From the NCBI RefSeq assembly GCF_003114855.1, contig NZ_BFBB01000010.1:3612-67611 (forward strand): DNA of 64,000 nucleotides. Direction: 5' to 3'. The notes under the pieces are model-generated. The model made no database searches. It was not told where the DNA came from and was given only the letters and a program-made list of their open reading frames with translations. The stretch is from Leptospira ryugenii (lineage in GTDB: Bacteria; Spirochaetota; Leptospiria; Leptospirales; Leptospiraceae). Made by a program: the position numbers and the translations under genes. This document shows, in pieces, positions 27,640 to 35,848 of this stretch (its first letter is position 1; every line of letters begins with the position of its first letter).

Positions 27640-27659
27640 GAGTCAGTTAAAGTTTGATT

Positions 27660-27990
27660 TATACTTTTGCTTGAGAAGCGTTAAAAAAGAATGCGGATAA
27701 AATTCGACTCGTCCTGGAAAAATGCCATTCATTCCTGTAGGTGTAAGTTTTAGTTTTGCGTCCCGAACGCGTAGCGTTCGGGCGAACCGGTTCAAAGAAC
27801 CGGAGCAAGCTAAATATGAAATTAAGTGATGACAAATGGCCCTCATCCCGATCCTGTGTGTGCAAATAAAATATTCGCTCTCTTTCATTCTATTCTACTT
27901 AGCTGCCGCCAATAGAATAAAAATCAAAGTTTGCCGTCAAAGATGGAAATTCATTGACGTTAAGGGCTTATTGGGCGCTTTTCTAATTAA
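27660..27990 (-). ncRNA. Candidate DRT3 non-coding RNA with an AC-repeat template
   Basis: The segment directly 3' of the second reverse transcriptase holds no convincing gene. Read on the minus strand it has a hairpin (27935-27959, CGTCAA/TTGACG), an alternating CACACACA tract (27855-27862), then two strong adjacent hairpins (27787-27803, CCGGTTC/GAACCGG; 27762-27782, CCCGAACGC/GCGTTCGGG). DRT3 has been reported to use an ncRNA containing an ACACAC template. Position and tract are suggestive; the hairpins may also belong to a dispersed Leptospira repeat. Exact ends are unknown. Confidence 0.4.
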
Positions 27991-27993
27991 AAA

Positions 27994-29970
27994 TTACCCA
28001 TACGATAATTCCAATTCTTTTTTCTCTAAAGCAATCAAAAGATCAAGTTCTTTCCACTGTATAAACCAATCATCTATCTCATTATCCGATAACTCTTTCT
28101 CAAAATCCACTAAGGCAAGCGATGCAGAAGACATATGAATCTTACACATATTGAGAATTAAGGATTTTCTATATCCATTATCAATGAAAGGACAAGCTAT
28201 GGTATCCAAAAACAAATAAGCTAATTCTGCATTTTCATTGATCTTTTCTAAATTTTCTAACTTTTTATCTATTATCTTTAAGGCTTTATCCTTTAATAAA
28301 GAATAATCCTCATTGTTTTTCACATAGTATAAAAAAGACATCAGATCAAAGTAACTGACTTCATCTGAGTCAAAATTAAATATACTATCGATTACCTGAA
28401 TGGGCAGAAGATATTCATCTCCCAATTCTCTAATTGCCAACAGAATATTTAATTTTTCTAATGGAACAAACGCTATGTAATCATTATCTTCAAATTTATA
28501 GTTATGAAAAAACTCCCGAGAAAGCTCAACCGTTCGTTCTGCAATAAGCTCAGCGTGCTGCGGAAAATGCCCCTTAAAAAACCGGTTCACCATAATTAAA
28601 ATTTGGCATAGTTTATATGAAGAGTTCACCGATGGCTCTAATGCATAAAAATAAAAAGAAGCCTCTAAAATAAGTAGAAGACTATTTTTATAATCTCCAT
28701 GTTTAGTTTCTGGATCTGCTTGACGAGAAATACCATCCATAATTTCTAAAGCCCTATTTCTAAGTGATGAAATAATGTATCCGCAAGCAATTGGAAAGCT
28801 ATCCTTCATCTCGGCGCAAACCGATTTAATCCTATGAATAAAATTTCTCTTGAGCTCATCAAGATGGTGTATTTCCAAAGGAGAAGAAACGTTGATATTG
28901 CTAGAATCTTTTGTTTCGAGAATAAACTTATTATAAAATATTTTAATCTCAGTTTTTACGTCTTGTATTACTTTCGATTTGACAGTAAAATATGGTCTTT
29001 TGTACTTTTCTACTTTTAACTCATTAAAATATAAATTGTATTTTGACAACTCGTCGGAAATTTCTTCTCGAATTCTGCGAACTGTTGATTCACTGTTAGA
29101 ATAAACAAAATAATCATCTACATAACGACGAAACACGTAATTGTCGTTGAATGATAATTCATATTTGGTTTTCAAATTATTAATTACAGTAATATCAATT
29201 TTCTGGAGAATAATCTCGGCAAATATCCTGCTAACCTCGGGGCCAATAAGAATACCATTGGTTTCCCCATGATTACTATTCTGCATGAGTTTATCAAAAC
29301 TAGCACCGAAAGAATTTGCTTTCTTATAGCGCTTTGTAAAATCTTTTGTCTTTGTTGCCCATGAAATAGTGTGCGTATAAATTGAAGAGAAACACTTTGA
29401 TATATCTAGAAGCCAAAGATTGGAAAATCGCTTTTCATAATTAAGCATTTCCTCCGAATCAAAATATTTATAGATTCTATCATACCCTTTATACGCAAAG
29501 TAAGAACTTGGATGAACAATTTCAGATTCTTCATTTTCTAAAAGAATTTTATCAGAACGAAATTTACTGATTTTTTTGGCACGATCACTTTTATAATAAA
29601 ATGAGGCTCCTACTGAAACGGGGGCTCTTAAACTTACTTCGTTTCGAGATGTATAATAGCAGATAAGACGACCATATGTTTCGTAAAATTCCACCATTAA
29701 TAATTGTGAAGATGGGTGCAATAATGATAAGATTCTAATTGAATCAGCGCTTTTTCGAATTTTATACTTATATGGTATTTTTGCCCAATCGGAATTATCT
29801 CCATCTACTCCAACAATATATTTCATTGTTTTCAATTCAATACCCGAAGATAACTTGCGATAAAAACCTTCATTCGAAAAAATGATCGGAACTTCATATG
29901 GAGATGTCTCTGAAATAATTACGCGATAATAGTCGCCTCGATTAATTTTCTTCAGTCTCTTTTTAGACAT
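27994..29970 (-). CDS. drt3b: Antiviral reverse transcriptase Drt3b
   Basis: This 658-residue reverse transcriptase of the unknown-group type has motif A L-L-D-I-S-K (Asp189), motif B G-I-L-I-G-P-E-V-S-R and motif C Y-V-D-D (Asp285-286), all intact. After the palm there is a long alpha-helical C-terminal extension (residues 370-658) with no maturase or endonuclease domain, which rules against a group II intron. Its ATG overlaps the end of the first RT gene by 8 bases. The two-RT layout with sizes near 420 and 650 matches DRT3. The complex is reported to make alternating dinucleotide-repeat DNA in phage defence. Confidence 0.85.
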   Translation of the reverse strand: MSKKRLKKINRGDYYRVIISETSPYEVPIIFSNEGFYRKLSSGIELKTMKYIVGVDGDNSDWAKIPYKYKIRKSADSIRILSLLHPSSQLLMVEFYETYGRLICYYTSRNEVSLRAPVSVGASFYYKSDRAKKISKFRSDKILLENEESEIVHPSSYFAYKGYDRIYKYFDSEEMLNYEKRFSNLWLLDISKCFSSIYTHTISWATKTKDFTKRYKKANSFGASFDKLMQNSNHGETNGILIGPEVSRIFAEIILQKIDITVINNLKTKYELSFNDNYVFRRYVDDYFVYSNSESTVRRIREEISDELSKYNLYFNELKVEKYKRPYFTVKSKVIQDVKTEIKIFYNKFILETKDSSNINVSSPLEIHHLDELKRNFIHRIKSVCAEMKDSFPIACGYIISSLRNRALEIMDGISRQADPETKHGDYKNSLLLILEASFYFYALEPSVNSSYKLCQILIMVNRFFKGHFPQHAELIAERTVELSREFFHNYKFEDNDYIAFVPLEKLNILLAIRELGDEYLLPIQVIDSIFNFDSDEVSYFDLMSFLYYVKNNEDYSLLKDKALKIIDKKLENLEKINENAELAYLFLDTIACPFIDNGYRKSLILNMCKIHMSSASLALVDFEKELSDNEIDDWFIQWKELDLLIALEKKELELSYG

Positions 29971-31222
29971 ATTCCCAACACCGCTTTATCTTGCTTAACC
30001 TACTAGGAGAAAAATAATGAAACACCTTGTCTTTAAACCCATTCCTGAAGCTAAGCTTAAGCAGATTGCGTCGCTCCTGTTGGCTTAAGATTGTAGAGAT
30101 TTTCGAATAAATTTTTCCCTTCGGCACGAGCAGAATATTCCGAAAGAAATTATCGAGATTTGGCAACACTTCACTCTCAGTATAATTTATATATTTGTAA
30201 TTGTAGTAAATACCGCTTTTTCTTTTTATCCCATTTCTTCTATCTAATAAGGAAAAATTACCCGTTATGAATTTTACTCTATCAGTTAAAAGTCTTAGAT
30301 CTTGATTACGATGATAGTCTAATAGAGATTTAATCAGTCGAGATTTGAATTTATTTTTTTTGCCTTCTGATATATCTATTTCAATACGTCTCAGGCTTTT
30401 TTGTTTATGCTGATAATCCTCCAGCAAGGTATGTAACTTAAAATGATATCCTAAATAATCTAAAGTTTCGATAATATCTGTTGAACCTTTATTCCCAGTT
30501 TGATCAACTGTGATAATCTTTGTCTTAGTTGTATTAAAGGAAAGTCCAGTGGGCAAATCATCTTTCAGCTTCTGCTGTAATTTACTTATATCACTTACTG
30601 GGTCGACTATCAAAATTATATCATCCACAAATCTTTGGTAGAAATATATACCTTGAAGATTCGAAATAGTTTTATCATATTCATTCAATTCGAATTCAGC
30701 TAAAGTGGCACTTAATGGTAGCCCCCTGGCCAAACCAGTAATTTGCTCTCTTTTCAAAAAGCTAAAGAAGCTTTTCAATAGTTGGTAATTTTGTCTTGAA
30801 AGAAATAAGTTCTTATTAACTTTTAAAAGAATTGAGTCTGTGTTAACAGATTCATAGAAACTTTTTATATCTAGTCTAATTACCGTATAAGGATGCGTTT
30901 CTTTTAAAAGTGAAAGTAAAGTAAATATAATACTATCTCGATCAATCAGCTTAAAGTTGGAAAAATATTTTATATTTTCATTTATTTTTCTTAAAACAAG
31001 CTCATCAGAAATGTCTTCCAATTGATAAATTTTCTTTTTATTTTTAGTAGTAACGTTCAATCCAACAGGAGTTGTTTCAAAGCCTTCTTTTGCTCTCTTT
31101 TGCGCTAGAGCTAAAACTTGATCTTTCACCGAATTATTGCTAAGTCGATTATCATGATAAATATCGCTCCTATTGATAAGGCGAGATAAACTTACTTTAC
31201 TAAATGTTTGATCAAACTTCAT
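29963..31222 (-). CDS. drt3a: Antiviral reverse transcriptase Drt3a
   Basis: This 419-residue protein has motif A R-L-D-I-K-S-F-Y-E-S (Asp118), motif B G-L-A-R-G-L-P-L-S-A-T-L-A, and motif C R-F-V-D-D (Asp200-201), a complete reverse-transcriptase catalytic triad. The N-terminus has a basic lead-in and the C-terminus a small thumb-like helical region. It is promoter-proximal in the cassette and overlaps drt3b by 8 bases. A perfect 8-bp-stem hairpin (31240-31259) lies 18 bases upstream of its start. In DRT3 this partner copies the ncRNA template; that role is from family knowledge. Confidence 0.85.
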   Translation of the reverse strand: MKFDQTFSKVSLSRLINRSDIYHDNRLSNNSVKDQVLALAQKRAKEGFETTPVGLNVTTKNKKKIYQLEDISDELVLRKINENIKYFSNFKLIDRDSIIFTLLSLLKETHPYTVIRLDIKSFYESVNTDSILLKVNKNLFLSRQNYQLLKSFFSFLKREQITGLARGLPLSATLAEFELNEYDKTISNLQGIYFYQRFVDDIILIVDPVSDISKLQQKLKDDLPTGLSFNTTKTKIITVDQTGNKGSTDIIETLDYLGYHFKLHTLLEDYQHKQKSLRRIEIDISEGKKNKFKSRLIKSLLDYHRNQDLRLLTDRVKFITGNFSLLDRRNGIKRKSGIYYNYKYINYTESEVLPNLDNFFRNILLVPKGKIYSKISTILSQQERRNLLKLSFRNGFKDKVFHYFSPSRLSKIKRCWEYV

Positions 31223-31239
31223 TTTTAATAATATTTAAA

Positions 31240-31259
31240 GCCTGCCACGGATGGCAGGC
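31240..31259. repeat. Perfect hairpin in the drt3a leader
   Basis: GCCTGCCA, CGGA loop, TGGCAGGC, immediately before the drt3a start on the minus strand. It may be part of a structured 5' RNA or an attenuator; no long T-tract follows. Confidence 0.5.
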
Positions 31260-31270
31260 GCTATAATGAG

Positions 31271-31458
31271 GGGGGCGCGGCATTGCAGATAACGAACTAG
31301 ACTTACCGAAGTTCCCCGACCCTGAGTCCCGTCGGGACGTTAGGGACTGGCATGTAGCTTGCGTAAGCAAGGCGAATGCCAGAAGGGGAATTTGCCGCAG
31401 GCCGAGCGAGGCCTTGTGCCGAAGCGTAGCGGTAAGTCGCTGTTATGCGATGTTCTGG
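31271..31458. repeat. attC-like site 6
   Basis: Left box AGATAAC (ending 31293) and right box GTTATGCG (from 31442), with a variant core (GTTCCCC/GGGGAATTT arm). The left flank closes the DRT3 cassette with site 5. The right flank TTATGCGATGTTCTGG pairs with CAGAATTTCGCATAA at 32983-32997 across the next cassette. Confidence 0.8.
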
Positions 31459-31462
31459 TTTC

Positions 31463-32569
31463 TTACAATTCATGATAAATCGCTATTGGATCGATTATTA
31501 TTTCGTTTTTTAGTCTGCCAGAAAAGTGTGCTTCTACACCTGAAAAAGCATTTAAGATTTTTTCTAAAACTTGTTTGATTACTTCGTCATCATCATTTTC
31601 TGAATCGACTTCTCTGTCTATCCTGTCTTGAACTTCTTCTATAGTTTCACTTTCAGATTGAGTAATAATTCCAACTAAAGTTAATGGTTTCTCTGTTTTG
31701 AGTGCGTATTTTTTAATCAGCGCATTTTCGCTTTCACGTAAGTATTCTCTGTTAACTATTGTTGAAAACAATATATCTGGCAAAAGGATTCGAAGCTCAA
31801 GTATATCGCGATATCCAAAGTTTAACAGGTATTTAATATTCTCTAGAAATTGAGGATCTTGGTATAGGTTATTTTCTTTAGCTAATCGGCGTGCGTCTGC
31901 TAAGTATTGTAATTGTGCCTTTAGTCTTGCTATTTGATTACGATCCTTAGTTTGTTTTGCTTCTTCATCGACTCTTTTGACTATTTCTTGTCGTGAATCA
32001 TGAGTACTTACATAGGTAAGTGCTTCACCAACTTTGTTAAAATCTTCAATTACGGAGGAAAGAAATTTTGAATCGAGAAATTTCGCAGTTCCTGTTACTT
32101 TGATAAAAGTTTTGCCTCTAAAAGAGGAAATTGCAGTATTCGAATTGGTCGCATCTACAGTAAGGAGCCTTTCCATTGAAACTATTTGTTCTTCAAAAAG
32201 AGTATAGGCGAAATCATGTAGAAATTTCCTCTCCATTTTTCCTTTTTCCATTGTTGCTATTTCACCTATGCTTCTGCCACTAAAGAATTGAGATGTCTGA
32301 GTTTGTGTTTTGGAAGAAATTTGCTGATCTGAACTTAGAATATAATCTGTCATGCCAGAAAATAGCTGAGATGAAAATGAAAATAGCTTGTATTCATCCA
32401 AATAAAGAAAAGATCTAATTGGTGAAGTTTTAACTGGCGGTTTTTCATCTTTTGTATGAGTTTTTGCAAATTCTTTGATTCTATATTCTTTATATAAAGA
32501 TAGAAATAGAAAAGCTAATGTAGCTAGAGAAAATACTCCAGATGTAACCGTTATGGCAATATCAATCAT
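31463..32569 (-). CDS. DUF6414-like membrane-anchored protein
   Basis: I prefer the ATG at 32569 (368 residues), which overlaps the upstream stop and has GAGG upstream; a longer frame to 32629 exists. An N-terminal TM helix (residues 2-24) is followed by F-L-Y-L-D-E-Y-K-L-F-S-F-S-S-Q-L-F, a signature like DUF6414, then a mixed domain and a charged C-terminus. Function is unknown; the family appears beside defence genes. It forms a two-gene cassette with the small membrane protein. Confidence 0.6.
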   Translation of the reverse strand: MIDIAITVTSGVFSLATLAFLFLSLYKEYRIKEFAKTHTKDEKPPVKTSPIRSFLYLDEYKLFSFSSQLFSGMTDYILSSDQQISSKTQTQTSQFFSGRSIGEIATMEKGKMERKFLHDFAYTLFEEQIVSMERLLTVDATNSNTAISSFRGKTFIKVTGTAKFLDSKFLSSVIEDFNKVGEALTYVSTHDSRQEIVKRVDEEAKQTKDRNQIARLKAQLQYLADARRLAKENNLYQDPQFLENIKYLLNFGYRDILELRILLPDILFSTIVNREYLRESENALIKKYALKTEKPLTLVGIITQSESETIEEVQDRIDREVDSENDDDEVIKQVLEKILNAFSGVEAHFSGRLKNEIIIDPIAIYHEL

Positions 32570-32969
32570 GTAATTTTTCCTCTTGATGATAAATTCTCCA
32601 TGTATACAGCAAAATAGATATTGAACCAATGGCTGACCCAGCCTGAATTATCTCAGGCCTAACAGCATTTGGTTCAATAATAGAATAAATTGAAACAATT
32701 AACATTAGTGAACAGAATATAACGTATAAAATAGATATTGCAAAAATAGTTTCAGCAGTAATATTCGTATTTCTTTGTGGACCAAATTCCTGAATATTAG
32801 AAATACCTAAAACTAGACCAAAAGTAATAATATCTGATTCACTTAAAAGAATAGATAACTGGGCTTTCTTAAAAATTGCAAAAGCTATGAGCCTTGCAAA
32901 CATAGGAATTAGTCCCACTATTACAGTATATAGAAGCCATCGTCTTTTTGTTAATTTATTATTTGGCAT
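32562..32969 (-). CDS. Small membrane protein, three to four TM helices
   Basis: This 135-residue protein is strongly hydrophobic, with helices at about 12-32, 42-60, 70-92 and 100-125 and a basic N-terminus (K-L-T-K-R-R). Its stop overlaps the start of the DUF6414-like gene (ATGATTGA), indicating translational coupling. No family recognised; likely the membrane partner of the downstream protein. Confidence 0.6.
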   Translation of the reverse strand: MPNNKLTKRRWLLYTVIVGLIPMFARLIAFAIFKKAQLSILLSESDIITFGLVLGISNIQEFGPQRNTNITAETIFAISILYVIFCSLMLIVSIYSIIEPNAVRPEIIQAGSAIGSISILLYTWRIYHQEEKLHD

Positions 32970-32982
32970 AATTATATTGTTT

Positions 32983-33209
32983 CAGAATTTCGCATAACGT
33001 GTCAAGCTAGCCGAAGTGCGAGGGTAGCGAGCATTTGCCCGAGTTCTGATGCGGCGCGCGCACTTTTGATATTCCTAATTCTGCGCGCGTCCGCACGAGC
33101 GAAAGAATGAAGCGAAGCGAAATGATTCGCGAGAAGAACGAGTGGCTGAGCACCGTAGCGAAACGAAGTGCAGCGGAACGGCTAGCGGAAGTTATGCGAA
33201 GTCCGGCCG
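32983..33209. repeat. attC-like site 7 (divergent, GC-rich)
   Basis: Left box GCATAAC (32992-32998) with L'' GCTAGCCG, and L' CGGCTAGCG with right box GTTATGC (33191-33197): same architecture, different sequence and about 50 bases longer than the other sites. The right flank TTATGCGAAGTCCGGCCG matches CGGCCGGATTTCGCATAA (33836-33853) in 17 of 18 positions, closing the next cassette. Confidence 0.75.
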
Positions 33210-33315
33210 TTTTGCTTGGATACGAGTGCCATTCCGGGATGGACGGTGCACGTAGAGAAGCCGCGCGCCGACAGGGCATTCGCAAGATGACCTGGCTACG
33301 CGAAGCTGAAAGACC

Positions 33316-33723
33316 CTATTGAGGAAATGGCCTTACGGGGACGCTGCTGCAAAGACATGAGTAATCAGATGCGAATACTTCCTTACCCGCATATCCAATG
33401 CCGCACGTGTTACCGAACATGCTATGGGTTGGGATATTATACCCAGGCCGGATTCCCGTGTTTGTAGCGTTGTCCGTTCCACAGATGTGAAAGGCGTGCT
33501 TGGCAGACGGATTGGAAGCGTCCACATAGACCCCGCTCAGGACGGCACCGAGGTTTACGGACGAGCACACAACGTCACATGGGCGAGCCGTGGGATTTGT
33601 AGCCGTCTTAGCAGGAACCCAGAAAAGTGTTGGATTAATACCCGCCTGTCCCGGGTTAGCGGAGACATTTGTTGTCCCGAAGACGACTAACGTTACTGCG
33701 AGTCCTAGAGTGAATTTGAACAT
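33316..33723 (-). CDS. Secreted cysteine-rich protein
   Basis: This 135-residue protein is preceded by AAGGAGGT, the strongest ribosome site of the array. A Sec signal peptide ends V-S-A before N-P-G. The mature part has six or more cysteines in a C-x-x-x-C and C-x-C pattern, Pro/Gly-rich, consistent with disulfide-bonded export. Base composition is clearly more GC-rich than its neighbours, as is the adjoining site 7, pointing to a foreign origin. No family recognised; it does not look like a defence gene. Confidence 0.65.
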   Translation of the reverse strand: MFKFTLGLAVTLVVFGTTNVSANPGQAGINPTLFWVPAKTATNPTARPCDVVCSSVNLGAVLSGVYVDASNPSAKHAFHICGTDNATNTGIRPGYNIPTHSMFGNTCGIGYAGKEVFASDYSCLCSSVPVRPFPQ

Positions 33724-33835
33724 GGTGTACCTCCTTTTGGTTACATGTCATTGACATTTCTTTTAGAAAAAGAAGTCCGATTGCTGGATAAATGTGATTG
33801 CATCTGCTCTCAAGCCATTTCGGCAGACCGCATGA

Positions 33836-33988
33836 CGGCCGGATTTCGCATAACGAACTAGTCTTCCCGAAGTTCCCCGCCCTGAGCCTGCGTAGTAGGC
33901 GTTAGGGAAAGCGGGGAATTTGCCGCAGGCCGAGTGAGGCCTTGTGCCGAAACGTAGCGGGAAGACGCTGTTATGCGCTGACGCGATT
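33836..33988. repeat. attC-like site 8 (short form)
   Basis: Left box GCATAAC (33848-33854) and right box GTTATGC (33972-33978), core shortened to about 130 bases but with the usual GTTCCCC/GGGGAATTT arm. The right flank TTATGCGCTGACGCGA pairs with TCGCGTTTGCGCATAA (35572-35587), 14 of 16 positions, across the TerB_N cassette. Confidence 0.8.
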
Positions 33989-33989
33989 T

Positions 33990-34162
33990 CACAAATTTCC
34001 GAATTATTTATTTTATTTTTTTTAAGAGTTTTTCTTTCCGTTCAGAGTAAACATCTGCTTCATGTTGAAAAGCAATTGCTTTATCACAGATCTCAATTGC
34101 TTTTAAGTATTCTTTTTGTTTCTCATAAATAATTGAAAGTCGGCTGAACGCAGGTATTCTAC
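33990..34162 (-). pseudogene. Detached C-terminal TPR-like coding segment of the TerB_N gene
   Basis: After the TAG of the TerB_N frame, the -1 frame reads G-R-I-P-A-F-S-R-L-S-I-I-Y-E-K-Q-K, a typical TPR-like ending, and continues for about 55 residues. It reaches no stop before entering the attC-like site. The junction is a run of eight A residues on the coding strand. Confidence 0.55.
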
Positions 34163-35530
34163 CTATGAAGCCAGTTTCACGTATTTTTTTTCTTCTTGTG
34201 TTGAAAAAGGGATTTCCATAATTTCTGCATATTCTTTCGCTCGTGCGATTTCAGTATTAATATACTGATTTTCCATTTCAGCTAAACTTTCAATATCTAA
34301 GAGACAATACTTTATACAATTGTCTAAATATTTTTGATCAAGGTCTCTGTAGTGATAATAAAAATCCTGTAGCGAAATTAAAGTAAAATGTCTTTGAAGT
34401 AGATTCCCGTTTGTTTTATTGAGAGAATCAAGCAGTTCATTCTCCCTTTTTTCATCAAATTTCGGTAAATCCTTCTCATTTTTTTGTTTAATAGACTTAT
34501 CAATTAAGCCTTCTTTCCTCATTGCAGTAATTTTTTCTTTTACTATTTCATGTGTACTCGTAAGTATTTCATTTAGTATCTTCTTTAGTTTTATACTTGA
34601 AGAAATAATTGGAACTGGAAAAGACTTATCTCTTATTGAAGTGTTTGCAAAGATAGGTAACTCTTGCTTTGGCAGTTTGGTCAGATCCTCTGAATTTAAA
34701 ATATTTGAGAGCAATATTTTTTTTTGTCCATATGTATCGAAAATTTTGTTTTCCATCACTTTTTCGAATAATTCTGGATATTTTTTTATGTAATTTACGT
34801 TTGAAAATTCAAAAGTTTTTGCCATTCTAATTATATCTTTAGAGGAGATGGGTAGATTAAAACTCAAGTAGCATAATAAAAATAGATTATCTGAGAAAGC
34901 ATATTCAAATGACTTGTCAATAGAATTTACAAAATCAAGTGCTATCTCGCCTTTTTGTTTTAACATGCTTATTAATACCAGAGCGTTAGCGGAATAAGAT
35001 TGGAATGACTTATTCGAATGCACATCACGTAGTTTGATTATGACATTTAAGGCTTTTTGATAATTGCCAACCAGTAGATGTCTCTCAAGACCATAGTATA
35101 GAATAAATACAAATCCAATATCGATATTAGGATTATATGGATTTTGCAGAAGATTGATATAAACACCTTTTTGTTCCGGTGTTAAACCAGAATACGTTGG
35201 AAAATAAGGTGGTCTTTCGATTTTTGAAATATCCGAAGGTAGTATGATTGGTTGTTTTGTATATATCAGGCTTGGCTCTTCTTGACCAGTCATCTGAATT
35301 GTAATATTATATCCGTTGTAATGAAACGTATTCCTTTCTGAGTTTTCATTTGTGTAATTTTTTAGAGGACCATCTGCAAACCAAATTAAATTTTTCAAAT
35401 CTTCATGTATGCTAATAGGTGGATTTTTAAAATTTGCTATTTCATTTGTATGGTTTTGTGCTGGTTGGTTTTTGCCGTGAAGATTCGAGGTTTCCTCTTC
35501 TTTTTTATTAAAGATATCAAATAATCCCAT
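34163..35530 (-). CDS. TerB N-terminal domain protein, probable frameshift at C-terminus
   Basis: This 455-residue protein has, after a Lys/Glu-rich N-terminus, the TerB_N signature P-P-Y-F-P-x-Y-S-x-L-T-P-E-Q-K, then I-G-F-V-F-I-L-Y-Y-G-L-E-R-H-L and S-F-Q-S-Y-S. TerB_N proteins are linked to stress/tellurium-type and phage-response systems, but the mechanism is unclear. The frame stops at TAG 34163 just after an A AAA AAA sequence; the missing C-terminal helices continue in the -1 frame. Either programmed frameshifting or a slipped homopolymer (phase variation or decay) is possible. Single-gene cassette. Confidence 0.7.
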   Translation of the reverse strand: MGLFDIFNKKEEETSNLHGKNQPAQNHTNEIANFKNPPISIHEDLKNLIWFADGPLKNYTNENSERNTFHYNGYNITIQMTGQEEPSLIYTKQPIILPSDISKIERPPYFPTYSGLTPEQKGVYINLLQNPYNPNIDIGFVFILYYGLERHLLVGNYQKALNVIIKLRDVHSNKSFQSYSANALVLISMLKQKGEIALDFVNSIDKSFEYAFSDNLFLLCYLSFNLPISSKDIIRMAKTFEFSNVNYIKKYPELFEKVMENKIFDTYGQKKILLSNILNSEDLTKLPKQELPIFANTSIRDKSFPVPIISSSIKLKKILNEILTSTHEIVKEKITAMRKEGLIDKSIKQKNEKDLPKFDEKRENELLDSLNKTNGNLLQRHFTLISLQDFYYHYRDLDQKYLDNCIKYCLLDIESLAEMENQYINTEIARAKEYAEIMEIPFSTQEEKKYVKLAS

Positions 35531-35571
35531 AAGATTTTCCTTTTAATTTGTTAATTTTATGAAACCTATTT

Positions 35572-35651
35572 TCGCGTTTGCGCATAACAGTTAATTCCAG
35601 ACTTGCGATTATTTGTCTTAATCTCACAACTGATGACAAGTATTATGCGCT
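35572..35651. repeat. attC-like site 9 (short)
   Basis: Left GCGCATAA and right TTATGCGC (35643-35650) bracket about 60 bases with an inner ACTTG/CAAGT pair. It lacks the long central arms of sites 1-6 and is close to classical short attC size. The following 200 bases hold no gene. Confidence 0.55.
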
Positions 35652-35803
35652 TTATTAATCGAAAACTAAAAAAATCGGAAAAGCGTAAGTGAAATCATTT
35701 GTCCTAGAAATTGAAGAGACCAAGGTTGAAAGCTAAGTTCTCTTTAAACAATATTCTCTAATCTTCGCGATATGCTTGGCTACACTTTCAATTTCAATTA
35801 TAT

Positions 35804-35838
35804 GCTACAAAAGTATTACCTATGTCTTGATTCCTACA
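35804..35838. mobile_element. Relic end of an IS481-type element
   Basis: GCTACAAAAGTATTACCTAT and the following bases match the right end of the IS at 27142-27172, in the same orientation. No transposase is present, so this is a remnant left by deletion. Confidence 0.55.
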
Positions 35839-35848
35839 GTCACACAAT

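Noticed and set aside
27643..27888. Minus-strand ORFs (81 and 68 residues) after drt3b
   Set aside because: They read through the strong hairpins and the AC tract. I treat the region as structured RNA; the ORF frames look like read-through of a repeat.
27994..31222. Group II intron or retron explanation for the reverse transcriptases
   Set aside because: Neither protein has maturase or endonuclease domains and the two-RT overlap with sizes near 420 and 650 fits DRT3; no intron-like 3' domain V/VI hairpin is seen.
33007..33322. Arg/Ala-rich ORFs on both strands at site 7
   Set aside because: They are translations of the GC-rich repeat arms, not genes.
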